Notes: generated from the letters alone by a model not told the origin. Positions 1 through 8,599 are shown, numbered from the stretch's first letter. The stretch is 64,000 bases of DNA from Actinopolyspora alba (GCF_900112765.1 NZ_FOMZ01000005.1:236119-300118); one strand, 5' to 3'. Made by a program: numbers and translations.

Positions 1-138
1 GTCGGCGTCGACGTCCGAGGTGCTCCAGGAAACCCCCGTCTCGGAGCACACGCGGTCGATCTCGGCCGCGGCGGTGTCACAGGCGGGACAGTCCCGCCGA
101 ACGAGCAGCGTCACCTCGTGCGTGGCCGTCTCGGACAC
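1..138 (-). CDS. glutaredoxin family protein (N-terminal part, cut by window edge)
   Basis: The first 46 residues of a thioredoxin-fold protein are visible on the minus strand, beginning at a GTG preceded by a GAGGGGG ribosome binding site. After a short beta strand (EVTLLVRRD) comes a CPAC active-site motif at residues 17-20, followed by a helix, as in the one-domain glutaredoxin-like proteins of actinomycetes. In many actinomycetes such a gene sits in front of rex and hemA, so the same may follow outside the window; that is inference. The protein would act as a cytoplasmic dithiol oxidoreductase. The C-terminal part is missing only because the window ends. Confidence 0.85.
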   Translation of the reverse strand, partial: MSETATHEVTLLVRRDCPACDTAAAEIDRVCSETGVSWSTSDVDAD

Positions 139-443
139 CGGTACCCCCTCGTCTCGAAGTTTCGCGGACACGATCGCCCGTCACGGGTGATTGTCCATCC
201 CACGGCCGACCCGAGCGGCTCCGGCTCACCCGCTGAGCGGGGAGAACGGCGGATCGCGGGTGGTGGAAATCACCGGAATTCGCGCGCGGAGGACGAGGGC
301 AGGCGGGGGCTCCGGGGAATCGGTATCAATTCGAACCCCGAATGCACTACCTACCCGGCAGTAACAAGACGTATGCTGCCGATCCTGACAACCGATTCCC
401 GACGAGGCTCGCACGATCACACCGAAGACTCCAGGGACCAGAA
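139..443. promoter_or_regulatory. divergent promoter region between glutaredoxin and sigma factor genes
   Basis: About 300 bases separate the two divergent genes. The stretch from 325 to 400 is less GC-rich than its surroundings and probably carries the sigma-gene promoter. I could not pick out a convincing -10/-35 pair or a BldD-type operator by eye. Confidence 0.35.
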
Positions 444-1193
444 ATGCTTCAGGCAACGGTGCAACATCAGCGAACGCCGCGACGCCCCCCTGCACGCCAC
501 GAGGCGCGCCAGCAGTCGTCAGCAGCCCCGTTACGCGAGGAGCCCTCGGTGGCACGGGAGCCGACACCCGCCGAGGAATCACGGCTACCCACCGAACCAC
601 CGTCACCGCGCCCGGCCGTGCCGGAACCCGGTGAGCCCGACGGCTGGAGCCACGTGCGCGCCGCGCAGGAGGGTGACAACCAGGCGTTCGGCAGGCTCTA
701 CGACCAGTACGCGCACCTGGTCTACCGGTACGTGCTGCTGCGGGTCAGCGACCACTGCCTCGCGGAGGACATCACCAGCGAGACCTTCGCACGAGCGTTG
801 CGGCGGATAGCCTCGGTGAGCTACCAGGGGCGCGACGTCGCCGCCTGGTTCATAACCATCGCCAAGAACCTGCTGCTGGACCACATCAAGTCCAGCCGCA
901 ACAAGCTGGAGGTCCCGCTCGCCGATCCGAGCGAGGCCAACAGCGGCGGCACCCCGCAACAACCGACGGGGCCGGAACAGCACGTACTGGCCGAAGCGGC
1001 CCACCACGAACTGATGGACTGCGTCCGCAGGCTCAACCCGGATCAGCGGGAGTGCATCAGGCTGCGCTTCCTGCTGGGCCTGTCGGTGACCGAGACGGCC
1101 GGTGTCATGAACCGCAACGAGGGAGCGGTGAAGGCACTGCAGCACCGGGCGATCCGCAGACTGGCACAGCTGCTGCCGGACGATCCGCGCTGA
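444..1193 (+). CDS. ECF-type sigma factor with N-terminal extension (BldN-like)
   Basis: A 249-residue sigma-70 family protein. Region 2 lies at about 82-150 (AFGRLYDQYAHLVYRY, then the WFITIAKNLLLDHIK recognition segment) and region 4 at about 185-245 (LNPDQRECIRLRFLLG, then a helix-turn-helix). Ahead of region 2 is a proline- and arginine-rich extension of about 75 residues. Such an extension is typical of BldN-family sigma factors, in which a pro-sequence is removed; in streptomycetes BldN controls aerial development. No rsbN-like anti-sigma gene follows; the next gene encodes an HAD phosphatase. An in-frame ATG at 342 would lengthen the protein, but 444 has the better upstream AGGGA and matches the family better. 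The BldN assignment rests on architecture and neighbours. Confidence 0.78.
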   Translation: MLQATVQHQRTPRRPPARHEARQQSSAAPLREEPSVAREPTPAEESRLPTEPPSPRPAVPEPGEPDGWSHVRAAQEGDNQAFGRLYDQYAHLVYRYVLLRVSDHCLAEDITSETFARALRRIASVSYQGRDVAAWFITIAKNLLLDHIKSSRNKLEVPLADPSEANSGGTPQQPTGPEQHVLAEAAHHELMDCVRRLNPDQRECIRLRFLLGLSVTETAGVMNRNEGAVKALQHRAIRRLAQLLPDDPR

Positions 1194-1529
1194 GACCGCC
1201 CCGCCGACACGGCGGCAGGCCAACCCCGAGGGCCGCGGAAGTCGCGGACGACCATCCCGCTCCACGGAGCGGGACACACCCCGCCACTGCCACCAGCACC
1301 ACAGCGACCGAGCCCGCACGGCCACACTCGTACGGCCACGGGCAGGACGACGCGAACTCGCGATCACTCCCACCGTTGGAACGACGCCGCCCCCGACTGG
1401 GTCAACACCGAAAACGGACAATACATCTAAGCTAGGAATGCTGGTGGTGGGCAACAGCACGAGAGCGGGCCCCACCGCTCGCGGACCAGCAGCGAACGGA
1501 CGACTCCGGAGGGACCGGGAGGCGCGGCG
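1194..1529. other. intergenic stretch without recognisable gene
   Basis: The 336 bases between the sigma factor and the HAD gene show no convincing coding frame and no rsbN-like anti-sigma gene. A short CCGCC/GGCGG hairpin just after the sigma stop could end its transcript. An AT-richer patch near 1415-1440 may hold the promoter of the HAD gene. Confidence 0.4.
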
Positions 1530-2483
1530 GTGCCGACACGGCCAGGCTCAGCCGAGGAAACCAACGACGGGGACCAGCACGACAACGTGTCCGAACCACG
1601 GGAGCCGGAGCTGGCGGACGCCCCGGACAGCGCCGAAGTCGCGGGACGCGCCTCGGCGGAAGCGGCTGTCACCACGACCTCGGAGGACGAGAACACGGCG
1701 ACATCGCCAGATCTCACCGCGGCCGCGTTCTTCGACGTGGACAACACGATGATGATGGGGGCGTCACTGTTCCACTTCGCCAGGGGGCTGGCGGCTCGGA
1801 AGTTCGTCCGGGCCGGGGATCTGGCCGGGTTCGCCTGGCAACAGATCAAGTTCCGCGTCGGGGGAGCGGAGAACGCGACGGATCTGCAATCCAGCCGGGA
1901 GCAGGCGCTCTCGTTCGTCGCGGGCCGCGACGTCTCGGACCTCGAAGGACTCAGCGAGGAGATCTACGACGAACTGATGGCCGACCGGATCTGGGCGGGC
2001 ACCAGGGCACTGGCCCAGATGCATCTCGACGCGGGCCAGCGGGTGTGGCTGGTGACGGCGACGCCGGTGGAGCTGGCGCAGGTAATGGCACGCAGGCTCG
2101 GGCTGACCGGCGCTCTCGGCACCGTCGCCGAACACGAGCGGGGTATCTACACCGGCAAACTCGTGGGGGAGATGCTGCACGGCGGCGCGAAGGCGCACGC
2201 GGTACGGGCACTGGCGGCCAGCGAGGGGCTGGATCTGCGTCGCTGCACCGCGTACTCGGACTCGGCCAACGACGTTCCGATGTTGTCGGTGGTGGGAACG
2301 GCCGTGGCCGTCAATCCGGACCAGCGGCTGCGCGAGACGGCACGCGCGCGCGGCTGGGACATCCGTGACTTCCGAACCGGCCGCAAGGCGGCGCGGATCG
2401 GGGCCCGTTCCGTACTGGGAATGGGGGCGCTGGGGGCGGGGCTGGCCGCGGGACTCGCGTTCCGCCGCAGGGATCGTTCCTGA
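1530..2483 (+). CDS. HAD-IB family phosphatase with C-terminal membrane anchor
   Basis: A 317-residue haloacid dehalogenase superfamily protein of the SerB-like IB group. The nucleophile motif FFDVDNT is at 67-73, motif II VTATP at 175-179, a conserved lysine lies around 221, and the acidic motif SDSAND is at 243-248. It would hydrolyse a phosphomonoester; the substrate cannot be told from sequence. An acidic, Thr/Ser-rich tail of 60 residues precedes the domain. A single hydrophobic segment at about 293-311 followed by RRRDRS suggests anchoring to the inner face of the membrane. The start is a GTG with GGGAGG a few bases upstream. Proteins of this kind often accompany BldN-like sigma genes in actinomycetes. 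Confidence 0.85.
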   Translation: MPTRPGSAEETNDGDQHDNVSEPREPELADAPDSAEVAGRASAEAAVTTTSEDENTATSPDLTAAAFFDVDNTMMMGASLFHFARGLAARKFVRAGDLAGFAWQQIKFRVGGAENATDLQSSREQALSFVAGRDVSDLEGLSEEIYDELMADRIWAGTRALAQMHLDAGQRVWLVTATPVELAQVMARRLGLTGALGTVAEHERGIYTGKLVGEMLHGGAKAHAVRALAASEGLDLRRCTAYSDSANDVPMLSVVGTAVAVNPDQRLRETARARGWDIRDFRTGRKAARIGARSVLGMGALGAGLAAGLAFRRRDRS

Positions 2484-2503
2484 CCGACCGATCGGGTGGT
2501 TCC

Positions 2504-2540
2504 CCGGCCCACCCGGTAATCCACCGGCCCACCCGGTAGT
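2504..2540. repeat. two tandem copies of a 17-base direct repeat between convergent genes
   Basis: CCGGCCCACCCGGTARY occurs twice with a 20-base period in the convergent gap after the HAD gene. Each copy can also form a small GGGTGG/CCACCC-like hairpin with its flank. It may help termination; no function is proven. Confidence 0.5.
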
Positions 2541-2632
2541 TCCGGCACGCCGACCACGTGCGGAGCGGGCCAGTCGCGCGAGCGGCCCGCTGCACGAACG
2601 ACCCGCGACACGGGCCGACAGCGTCCCGGGGC

Positions 2633-3118
2633 TCAATCGCGGGCCCGGGACGCCCACACCCCGAACAGGCAGCCCACACCCAGACCGCAGAGCATGCAGC
2701 CGAGCACGAGACCGATCGGCACGTGGTCCCGACTCGTCGTCGGCGGCGACGGACTCGGCTGGTTCACCGGTTCCGGGACGAGCACCTCGCCCTCGTCGGT
2801 TCCCCGGTCCGAACCGGACTCGACCACCTGCCGGTGCTGCCGCGAAACCGTCCACCGCGCACGTTCCCGGTGCGCCGCTTCCCACAGCGCCAGCACACGT
2901 TCGTGATCGGTCTCCACCGCCCGGCAGAAGGCCAGCACCGCCTGATAGGGCGGCAGACTCCTACCGCTGAGATAACGCCCCCACGAGGACTTGCTGTAGT
3001 TCGTCCGCTCCCCCAGCGCCGCCAACGTGAGTCCGCTGCGAGCCCGAAGTCTTCGCAACTGGGCCACGAGCTCGTCGGTCCCCACCGTCTCAGCACTCCG
3101 ATCACCCTGTCGTGACAT
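2633..3118 (-). CDS. XRE-type helix-turn-helix protein with C-terminal transmembrane segment
   Basis: The 161-residue protein begins with a lambda-repressor-like helix-turn-helix at about 18-72 (LRARSGLTLAALGERT, then SKSSWGRYLSG). A polar Ser/Pro-rich linker follows, then one hydrophobic helix at about 134-157 rich in Cys and Gly, ending RARD. That makes it a membrane-tethered DNA-binding protein, of a sort common in actinomycetes, whose role is unknown. The start at 3118 is preceded by GAGAGGA; an upstream in-frame ATG at 3172 has no such site. It diverges from the secreted CHAP protein gene and could regulate it, but nothing in the sequence proves that. Confidence 0.75.
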   Translation of the reverse strand: MSRQGDRSAETVGTDELVAQLRRLRARSGLTLAALGERTNYSKSSWGRYLSGRSLPPYQAVLAFCRAVETDHERVLALWEAAHRERARWTVSRQHRQVVESGSDRGTDEGEVLVPEPVNQPSPSPPTTSRDHVPIGLVLGCMLCGLGVGCLFGVWASRARD

Positions 3119-3483
3119 GCTCCGGTCCTCTCGTGACGGTCGTACGCACCCTGAATCGACGCGGTGTGACAAACCGTTCGGCGGTTGCCGCGATCACGGA
3201 TGACTCTAGACGGTGTGTCCCGTTTCGACAGTGCTTCAGCGCGGCGAACGCCCCGGGTTCGTTCACCGTCCCGCACGGCCCGGAAATTCCCGTCAGTTCC
3301 CACAGCCCTGGTCGCGGGAACGGGACACCGCGATGATTCCGGAACGACAGCTTCGCCGGGTGACGACCGTGTTCCGACACGTGTCCTTCCGACGAGCGGA
3401 GGTGGATCGGTCCACCTCCCGCGTCCGAGGCGCGGTGCTCGCCGCGAACACGCCCGGCTTTCCGCTCGTCCGGAAAGGAATCC
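3119..3483. promoter_or_regulatory. long divergent intergenic region upstream of the CHAP protein gene
   Basis: The 365 bases contain no supported gene. GTGTCCCGTTTC near 3216 faces an inverted near-match GGAACGGGACAC near 3319, so a long-range hairpin in a 5' leader is possible. I looked for a c-di-AMP (ydaO) riboswitch, which often precedes actinobacterial cell-wall hydrolase genes, and did not find its conserved blocks. Confidence 0.35.
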
Positions 3484-4782
3484 ATGCGCAAGTCATATTT
3501 ACCCAAGGCGGGTGCGCGTAACCTGCTGTTCGGGTTGCTGGCACTGCTGCTGGCCACCACGGGCGCGGTGGCGGCCCCCGGCCAGTCGGCGGCGGCACCC
3601 AGCCTGTCGGTTCGCGAGATCCAGCAGGACCTCGCGGGGCTCGGCTACCTGCCCTGGGCGGGGGTGGACGGCGTCGACGGTCCGCAGACCTCCGGGGCCA
3701 TCACCAAGTTCCAGTCCTCGCAGTGCCTCGCGGTCGACGGCATCGCCGGCCCCAACACGACCACCGCGCTGATGGACAAGGTCAAGGAGGTCCAACGAGC
3801 GGCCCACACCACCGCCGACGGTGTCTACGGACTGTGGACGCTCCAGAGCGTCGAGCGCTATCAGTTCGAACACAACCTCACCTACGACGGCATCGCCGGG
3901 CCACAGACCATGAGCTCGATGGGGATCGAGCGGCGGAAGGGCTGTTCCGACGACGTCCAGGGATTGCCCTACCCATCCTCGTACACCCATCAGGTGCAGT
4001 GGAACCTGGCGGGAATGGGTTACCTGCCGTGGAGCGGGATCGACGGCATCGTCGGGCCGCAGACGCGTTCGGCGACCATGGAGTTCCAGCGGGACGCCTG
4101 CATCTCCACCGACGCGATCGCGGGCCCGGTGACCGGTGACCACATGAGCCAGCAGATCACGGAGATCCAGCGGGCCGCGGGAACCACCGTCGACGGTGCC
4201 TACGGCCCGAACACCCGCGCCGCGGTAGAGGACTACCAGAGCGCTCACGGCCTGGCCGTGGACGGCATGGCCGGACCGAACACCATGAGCGAGATGGGCA
4301 TCGCCCGGGTGATGTGCGACCAGTCCTCCGGGGATTCGACGCCTCCGGCCGACGGGTCGACGCGGGAGAAGATCGTGTCGATCGCCGCGGGTGAGCACGG
4401 TTACCAGGAATACGGCACGAACTGCCAGAAGTACGACGACTGGTGCGCCGCGTGGTGCGCCCGGTTCGGCACCTGGGTGTGGCAGAACGCCGGGGTCGAC
4501 GTACCGACCTACTGGTTCACCGGGGACTGGTACCGCTGGGGACTGAGCAACGGGCACTCCGTGCCCGCCTCGCAGGGTTTCTCCAACATCAAGCCGGGTG
4601 ACGCGGTCTTCTGGGGATCAGGGCCGTCGAACACCTCGACCAGCTATCACGTGGACCTCGTCGAGTCGGTCAACGCGAACGGCACGTTGAACCTCATCGG
4701 TGGCAACGTTTCCGACGCCGTCACCCGCAAGTACAACGTGGATCCGTACTCGGCCGACATCTACGGCTACACCAGCCCGTAA
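3484..4782 (+). CDS. secreted peptidoglycan-binding protein with CHAP amidase domain
   Basis: A 432-residue exported protein. The signal peptide (basic MRKSYLPKAGAR, hydrophobic core, AAPGQSAAA cut region) ends near residue 37. Four PG_binding_1-type modules follow at about 40-99, 100-148, 165-223 and 224-271, each with a recognisable VDGxxGPxT motif; modules 1 and 3 share LAGxGYLPW. The C-terminal third (about 295-430) is a CHAP domain: a cysteine cluster (NCQKYDDWCAAWC) supplies the likely nucleophile and the His of SYHVDLVES near 389 the second catalytic residue. It probably cleaves peptidoglycan amide bonds in the wall. RBS GGAAAGGAA lies six bases before the ATG. The next gene is a one-module relative, so the pair may work on the same wall structure. 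Confidence 0.88.
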   Translation: MRKSYLPKAGARNLLFGLLALLLATTGAVAAPGQSAAAPSLSVREIQQDLAGLGYLPWAGVDGVDGPQTSGAITKFQSSQCLAVDGIAGPNTTTALMDKVKEVQRAAHTTADGVYGLWTLQSVERYQFEHNLTYDGIAGPQTMSSMGIERRKGCSDDVQGLPYPSSYTHQVQWNLAGMGYLPWSGIDGIVGPQTRSATMEFQRDACISTDAIAGPVTGDHMSQQITEIQRAAGTTVDGAYGPNTRAAVEDYQSAHGLAVDGMAGPNTMSEMGIARVMCDQSSGDSTPPADGSTREKIVSIAAGEHGYQEYGTNCQKYDDWCAAWCARFGTWVWQNAGVDVPTYWFTGDWYRWGLSNGHSVPASQGFSNIKPGDAVFWGSGPSNTSTSYHVDLVESVNANGTLNLIGGNVSDAVTRKYNVDPYSADIYGYTSP

Positions 4783-4908
4783 CCGGTCGAGATGTCCTCG
4801 CGCCGTGCGAGGAACCACCGGCTGACCGCGAACCGGCCCCGATCGGCTCCGTCACCGGTGGGCCTCGCACGGCCCCCTCCACCGACCTCCATGATTGGCA
4901 GGAAACCG

Positions 4909-5325
4909 ATGCCACGAGCGACGAACGGCACGAAACGAACTCTCAAGGCGCTCGGCCTCGCCACGGCCTCGGCCACGGCCGCACTGGCGTTCCCGCTCAC
5001 CGCCACGGCCGCGAGCACGGCGATCCCGAGCTGCACCACCACCGACGGGGTGATCCCGGCGAGCTCCAGCGGCTCCCACTACTGCGTGATGGGAGTGGGT
5101 AACGGCGGTTCACCCGTGACCGCGCTGCAACGTTCGCTGCGCGCCTGCGAGGGACAGTCCATCGCGGTGGACGGGATCTACGGTCCCGCCACCCGCAACG
5201 CGGTGTTGAACGTGCAGCGGCGGGCCGGGATCTCGCGGGACGGCGTGTACGGGCCACAGACCCGCGACGCGATGAGCTGGCACGTCGGCGCCGACTGCGT
5301 CAGTTACCAGTACGGCTGGGGCTGA
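4909..5325 (+). CDS. small secreted peptidoglycan-binding domain protein
   Basis: A 138-residue protein with a signal peptide of about 36 residues (KRTLKALGLATASATAALA core, TATAAS cleavage region) and a single PG_binding_1-like module at about 63-125 (LRACEGQSIAVDGIYGPATRNAV, and a second VYGPQTRDAM half). It lacks any catalytic domain and is likely a wall-associated binding protein. An in-frame ATG at 4792 would put the signal peptide inside the chain; 4909 follows AGGAAACC and exposes it at the N-terminus, so I use 4909. It lies 126 bases after the CHAP gene, and the shared VDGxYGPxTR repeats suggest duplication from it. Confidence 0.82.
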   Translation: MPRATNGTKRTLKALGLATASATAALAFPLTATAASTAIPSCTTTDGVIPASSSGSHYCVMGVGNGGSPVTALQRSLRACEGQSIAVDGIYGPATRNAVLNVQRRAGISRDGVYGPQTRDAMSWHVGADCVSYQYGWG

Positions 5326-5357
5326 CGGAGCCCTTCCGGTTCGGCCGCCCGGGCCGG

Positions 5358-7145
5358 CTACCCCCGGAGGTCCGTGATCACGGTCCGACGGAATTCGGCT
5401 GCGGGTACCGGGTGGCCGAAGAGCCAGCCCTGGTAGGCGTCGATACCGAGGTGAACCAACAGGTCGCGTTGGACTCGGGTCTCGACGCCTTCGGCGATGC
5501 AGTGGTGTCCGGTGGCTCGGCACAGGTCCACGATGGCGCGGATGATGGCCACGCTGGTGTCGTCGGCATCGGTGGTTGGCAGAAAAGTGCGGTCGAGTTT
5601 GATGATCTGCGCGGGCATTTCCCGCAGGCGAGCCAGCGAGGAGTAGCCGGTTCCGAAGTCGTCGATGGCGAAGGCCACGCCGCGCTCGGCCAGATGGCCC
5701 ATGGTGTGCCGCTGGAGCAGCGGCAGTTCCAGTAGTGCGGTTTCGGTTAGCTCGAGAATGACCCGGTGAGGATCGATGCCGGAATCCGTGACGAGCGTCG
5801 ACAGGGCTTCGAGCTGGCCGGGTTCGTTGGTGGGCGGCCCGGAGAGATTGACGGCGATGTCGATCTCCGGCCAGGTGGTCGCCTCGGCCAGCGCGGTGCG
5901 CAGTACCCAGCGATCGAGTTCGGCGAGCATATCGCCCTGCTCGGCCAGGGGAAGTATCACGTCGGGAGCCAGCACGCCCCGCTGCGGGTGCGGCCACCGC
6001 AGGAGCGCTTCGGCACCGGTGGTCCGGCCCTGGGTGTCGACGAGGGGTTGGTAGTGCAGCGCGAGCCCGTCGTTGGCCAGCGCGACGCGGAGTTGGTCCT
6101 CGAGATCGAGCTGACCGGTGCTGGTGTTGTCGGGGGTGGTGTCGGCGATGGCGACTCGGCCGGTTCCGCGTCGCTTGGCGTCGAACATCGCGGCATCGGC
6201 GAAGCGGACGAGGTCGCCGTAGGTGGCCGCGTTGCCGTTGATGGCGGCGGCACCGACAGAGCCCGAGATTCGCACGAGACGCCCTCCGAGGGGGAGGCTG
6301 GCCCGCAGGATTCCGGACACGCGGGCGGCGAATGTCTCGAGGCCCCCGTGTACTGCCACGTCGGGACAGGTGACCAGGAACTCGTCGCCGGAGAAGCGGC
6401 CCACCCGACAGTCGTGCGGCAACGCGTCGGCCAACATCCGGGCCACGGTGATCAGCAGTTCGTCGCCGATGACGTGGCCCCACGAGTCGTTGACGCGTTT
6501 GAAGTTGTCGATGTCGCAGAACAGCACGGCGAATCCTGCCGGAGGCCCCTGGGCGAGGTGAGGGGCCAGCAGGGCGTGCAGCCCCTGGCGATTGGGAAGC
6601 CCGGTCAGTTCGTCGTGGTTGGCCCGGTGGTGCAGTTGTTCGATGCGCTGCTGCTGCGAGGTGACGTCCTGGGCCACCTTCAGCCACAGGCGAGTGCCGT
6701 CGTGCTGGGCCGAGGCAGCGGTGTGGATCTGGCAGTACACGGTGTGCCCGTCGGCGTGGGTCAACGCCCGGAGCTCCCCGTGGGGCAGAAGTTCCCCGTG
6801 GTGCAGGTTCGCCGGTTTCGCCGTCGTCCCGGAGGCGGCTCCGCCCAGCAACGAGGAATCGCTCGTGCCGAACAGTTCCGCGCGGTCGCGGCCGATCAGT
6901 CTCCCTGCCGCGTCGTTGGCATCCAGCATTCGACCGGACTCGCCGACGATGAACAGGGCCACCGGCACGAGGTCGAACAAACCCGGTATCAGCCGCGATG
7001 ACGGCGGCCGTCCCGCCACTCGGATGGCGTCGTCGAGCGCGTCCAGATGGCTTATCACGCTGTCGTGGTGCCCATCCGGGTCGCTCAGCCGCTCCCGCAA
7101 GCTGACCAGCGCATCCCGCCGCAGGAAATGAGCCGAATCAACCAT
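5358..7145 (-). CDS. PAS-GGDEF-EAL protein (cyclic di-GMP turnover)
   Basis: A 595-residue cytoplasmic signalling protein. A PAS-type sensor occupies about 55-165, a diguanylate cyclase domain 172-330 and an EAL phosphodiesterase domain 345-590. The cyclase signature reads SGDEF (252-256) instead of GGDEF, and the five-residue-upstream RxxD inhibitory site is missing. The EAL domain looks intact: EALLRW at 379-384, DDFGTGYSSL and IAEGVET are present. The protein may therefore mainly degrade c-di-GMP, though SGDEF variants can retain activity. No transmembrane segment is visible. ATG 7145 follows GGGGGGA; a TTG four codons upstream is less likely. It converges with the peptidoglycan-binding gene. 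Confidence 0.9.
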   Translation of the reverse strand: MVDSAHFLRRDALVSLRERLSDPDGHHDSVISHLDALDDAIRVAGRPPSSRLIPGLFDLVPVALFIVGESGRMLDANDAAGRLIGRDRAELFGTSDSSLLGGAASGTTAKPANLHHGELLPHGELRALTHADGHTVYCQIHTAASAQHDGTRLWLKVAQDVTSQQQRIEQLHHRANHDELTGLPNRQGLHALLAPHLAQGPPAGFAVLFCDIDNFKRVNDSWGHVIGDELLITVARMLADALPHDCRVGRFSGDEFLVTCPDVAVHGGLETFAARVSGILRASLPLGGRLVRISGSVGAAAINGNAATYGDLVRFADAAMFDAKRRGTGRVAIADTTPDNTSTGQLDLEDQLRVALANDGLALHYQPLVDTQGRTTGAEALLRWPHPQRGVLAPDVILPLAEQGDMLAELDRWVLRTALAEATTWPEIDIAVNLSGPPTNEPGQLEALSTLVTDSGIDPHRVILELTETALLELPLLQRHTMGHLAERGVAFAIDDFGTGYSSLARLREMPAQIIKLDRTFLPTTDADDTSVAIIRAIVDLCRATGHHCIAEGVETRVQRDLLVHLGIDAYQGWLFGHPVPAAEFRRTVITDLRG

Positions 7146-7400
7146 CAGTCCCCCCAACGGCAGGACCGAGCCATCTCCGTGCGGACGGTGTAAGTATCGG
7201 AATCGTCACGGCCGGCCGCGATGGAAGACACCCTCGCTGAGCGGTCGAGCAAGACAAGTCGAGCCACAGGAATTCTCATTCGTCGAAGCGGGCTCGTGGC
7301 CAGGATCACTCGTGGCCAGCATCAGTAAATCGTGCCAGCTTTTGCTCAACCAGCTGACTTCAGCCTAACAGAGGAACGGGCCGACCGGTTCCACCACACG

Positions 7401-7418
7401 GTGTACAGCCGTATACAC
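7401..7418. promoter_or_regulatory. 18-base imperfect palindrome, possible operator
   Basis: GTGTAC-AGCCGT-ATACAC consists of two nearly identical half sites (GTGTAC and GTGTAT on opposite strands) spaced by six bases. This is the form of an operator for a dimeric GntR, TetR or LacI regulator. It lies about 255 bases upstream of the GGDEF-EAL gene, with no regulator gene next to it. Confidence 0.4.
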
Positions 7419-7482
7419 TCGTAATGATGAGAGGGGGTAGCACCGTCGGACCGTCGACGGGCTCTCGGATACCTCGGGGCGT

Positions 7483-7534
7483 GGCCCCGCTGACCACGTA
7501 TGACTCGGGACGCGGCCCTGGTGACCACGTATGA
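7483..7534. repeat. 21-base direct repeat pair
   Basis: GGCCCYGSTGACCACGTATGA occurs at 7483-7503 and again at 7514-7534 with two differences. The copies are 31 bases apart, about three helical turns, and could form paired binding sites or be recombination arms. Confidence 0.5.
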
Positions 7535-7762
7535 ATTGTTCGCCCGTCACGGCCAGCTGATTGCGCGTACCGACGAGAGCGTCAACACGTGTGGCTCGGT
7601 GAGAAAGAGGCGTTTTCGCTCTCCCGGCCGGAGATCACGTTGGGACCCCGCCCGATGAAGGGGTCCTCATCGTCGTGCGAGGTCGACACCGCCGCGGCAC
7701 GACCGAGTTCCGGTGACTGATCTCATCGCCCGGCATCGCGGCGGCCACGGCCCGGACCGCCC

Positions 7763-7790
7763 GGCAAGGGGGCGGGGACTCGAACCCGCG
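7763..7790 (-). other. tRNA 3'-end-like fragment (T arm), possible attachment-site scar
   Basis: Read on the minus strand the segment contains CGCGGGTTCGAGTCCCCG, a GTTCGAGTC T-loop with partial stem, followed by a GCCCCC acceptor-like run. The D and anticodon arms are absent upstream, so this is not a functional tRNA. Such 3' fragments are left where integrative elements insert into tRNA genes. Confidence 0.4.
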
Positions 7791-7888
7791 TGACACTTGC
7801 CGCGACCGGACGGATCGACCGACCTCGGGTGAGGACAGCACGACGAACCGGGCGGTGCGTGCCTCGGAAATCAGTCAAGGTGGTGATG

Positions 7889-8599
7889 ATGAGCGAGACG
7901 AGTGACGAGGACAACGGCCTCGTGATCGAGCTGTCACGGGCCGCGCGGCGGTTGCAGCGTCCGGACTCGGAGACCGAGGCGTTGCGATTGATCGTGACCG
8001 GCGCCGTGGACACGGTGCCGGGCGCCGAGCAGGCGGGTGTGTCGTTGTTGCATCGCGATGGCGGGATCACCTCGGCGGCGACCAGCGATGCCACTGTCGA
8101 CGAGGTGGATCAGCTGCAGGCCGACTATCAGGAAGGCCCCTGTGTGACCGCCCTGCGGGAGCAGCACACGGTCATAGTCGACGATCTGACCTCCGAGGAG
8201 GACCGCTGGCCCCGCTTCGCACCCGACGCGGCCGCGCTGCGAGTGGCCAGCATGCTGTCGTTTCACCTGTTCACCCATGACGACACCATGGGCGCGTTGA
8301 ATCTGTACTCCGGGATCCCGCGCGGTTTCGGGACGGAATCACAGCTGTTGGGCGGGTTGTTCGCCGCGCACGCCGCCGCCACCCTGGGCGGTGCCCGCCA
8401 CGTGGCTCAGCTGCACCAAGCGTTGGCCACCCGCGACGTGATCGGACAGGCCAAGGGCATCCTCATGGAACGCTTCGACCTGGATGCCGATACGGCGTTT
8501 CAGCTGCTGGTTCGCAGTGCCCAGGACGCAAACATGAAACTGGTGACGGTGGCACGGTGGTTGACCCGAGCCGAGGTGCCGGACGAACGGGACGCGTGA
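7889..8599 (+). CDS. GAF-ANTAR domain protein, first of three in tandem
   Basis: The 236-residue protein carries a GAF domain (about 25-160; the recognisable YQEGPCVTAL and SFHLFTHDDTMGALNLYS blocks) and a C-terminal ANTAR domain (about 170-225; RDVIGQAKGILMERF). ANTAR domains bind paired RNA hairpins and act as antiterminators; GAF binds a small ligand or senses redox state. The gene has two consecutive ATG codons; I use the second because AAGGTGG then lies four to five bases away. An in-frame ATG at 7790 has no ribosome binding site. The neighbours at 8757 and 9551 share the architecture, so the three look like an expanded signalling cluster. Confidence 0.85.
   Translation: MSETSDEDNGLVIELSRAARRLQRPDSETEALRLIVTGAVDTVPGAEQAGVSLLHRDGGITSAATSDATVDEVDQLQADYQEGPCVTALREQHTVIVDDLTSEEDRWPRFAPDAAALRVASMLSFHLFTHDDTMGALNLYSGIPRGFGTESQLLGGLFAAHAAATLGGARHVAQLHQALATRDVIGQAKGILMERFDLDADTAFQLLVRSAQDANMKLVTVARWLTRAEVPDERDA

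Larger units (their letters stand above)
7146..7888. other. gene-poor region with repeats and a tRNA-like scar
   Basis: No supported coding frame is seen in this 743-base gap. It holds an inverted repeat (7401-7418), a 21-base direct repeat pair (7483-7534), the doubled phrase CTCGTGGCCAG near 7290-7320, and a tRNA 3'-end-like fragment (7763-7790). The mix looks like the residue of a lost mobile element, which is inference. Confidence 0.4.

Noticed and set aside
3119-3483. c-di-AMP (ydaO) riboswitch before the CHAP gene
   Set aside because: Such riboswitches often precede actinobacterial wall hydrolase genes, but the conserved blocks of the ydaO consensus could not be found by eye.
7741-7800. 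Complete tRNA gene on the minus strand
   Set aside because: Only the T arm and part of the acceptor can be seen; D arm and anticodon arm are missing and the T stem pairs only in part.
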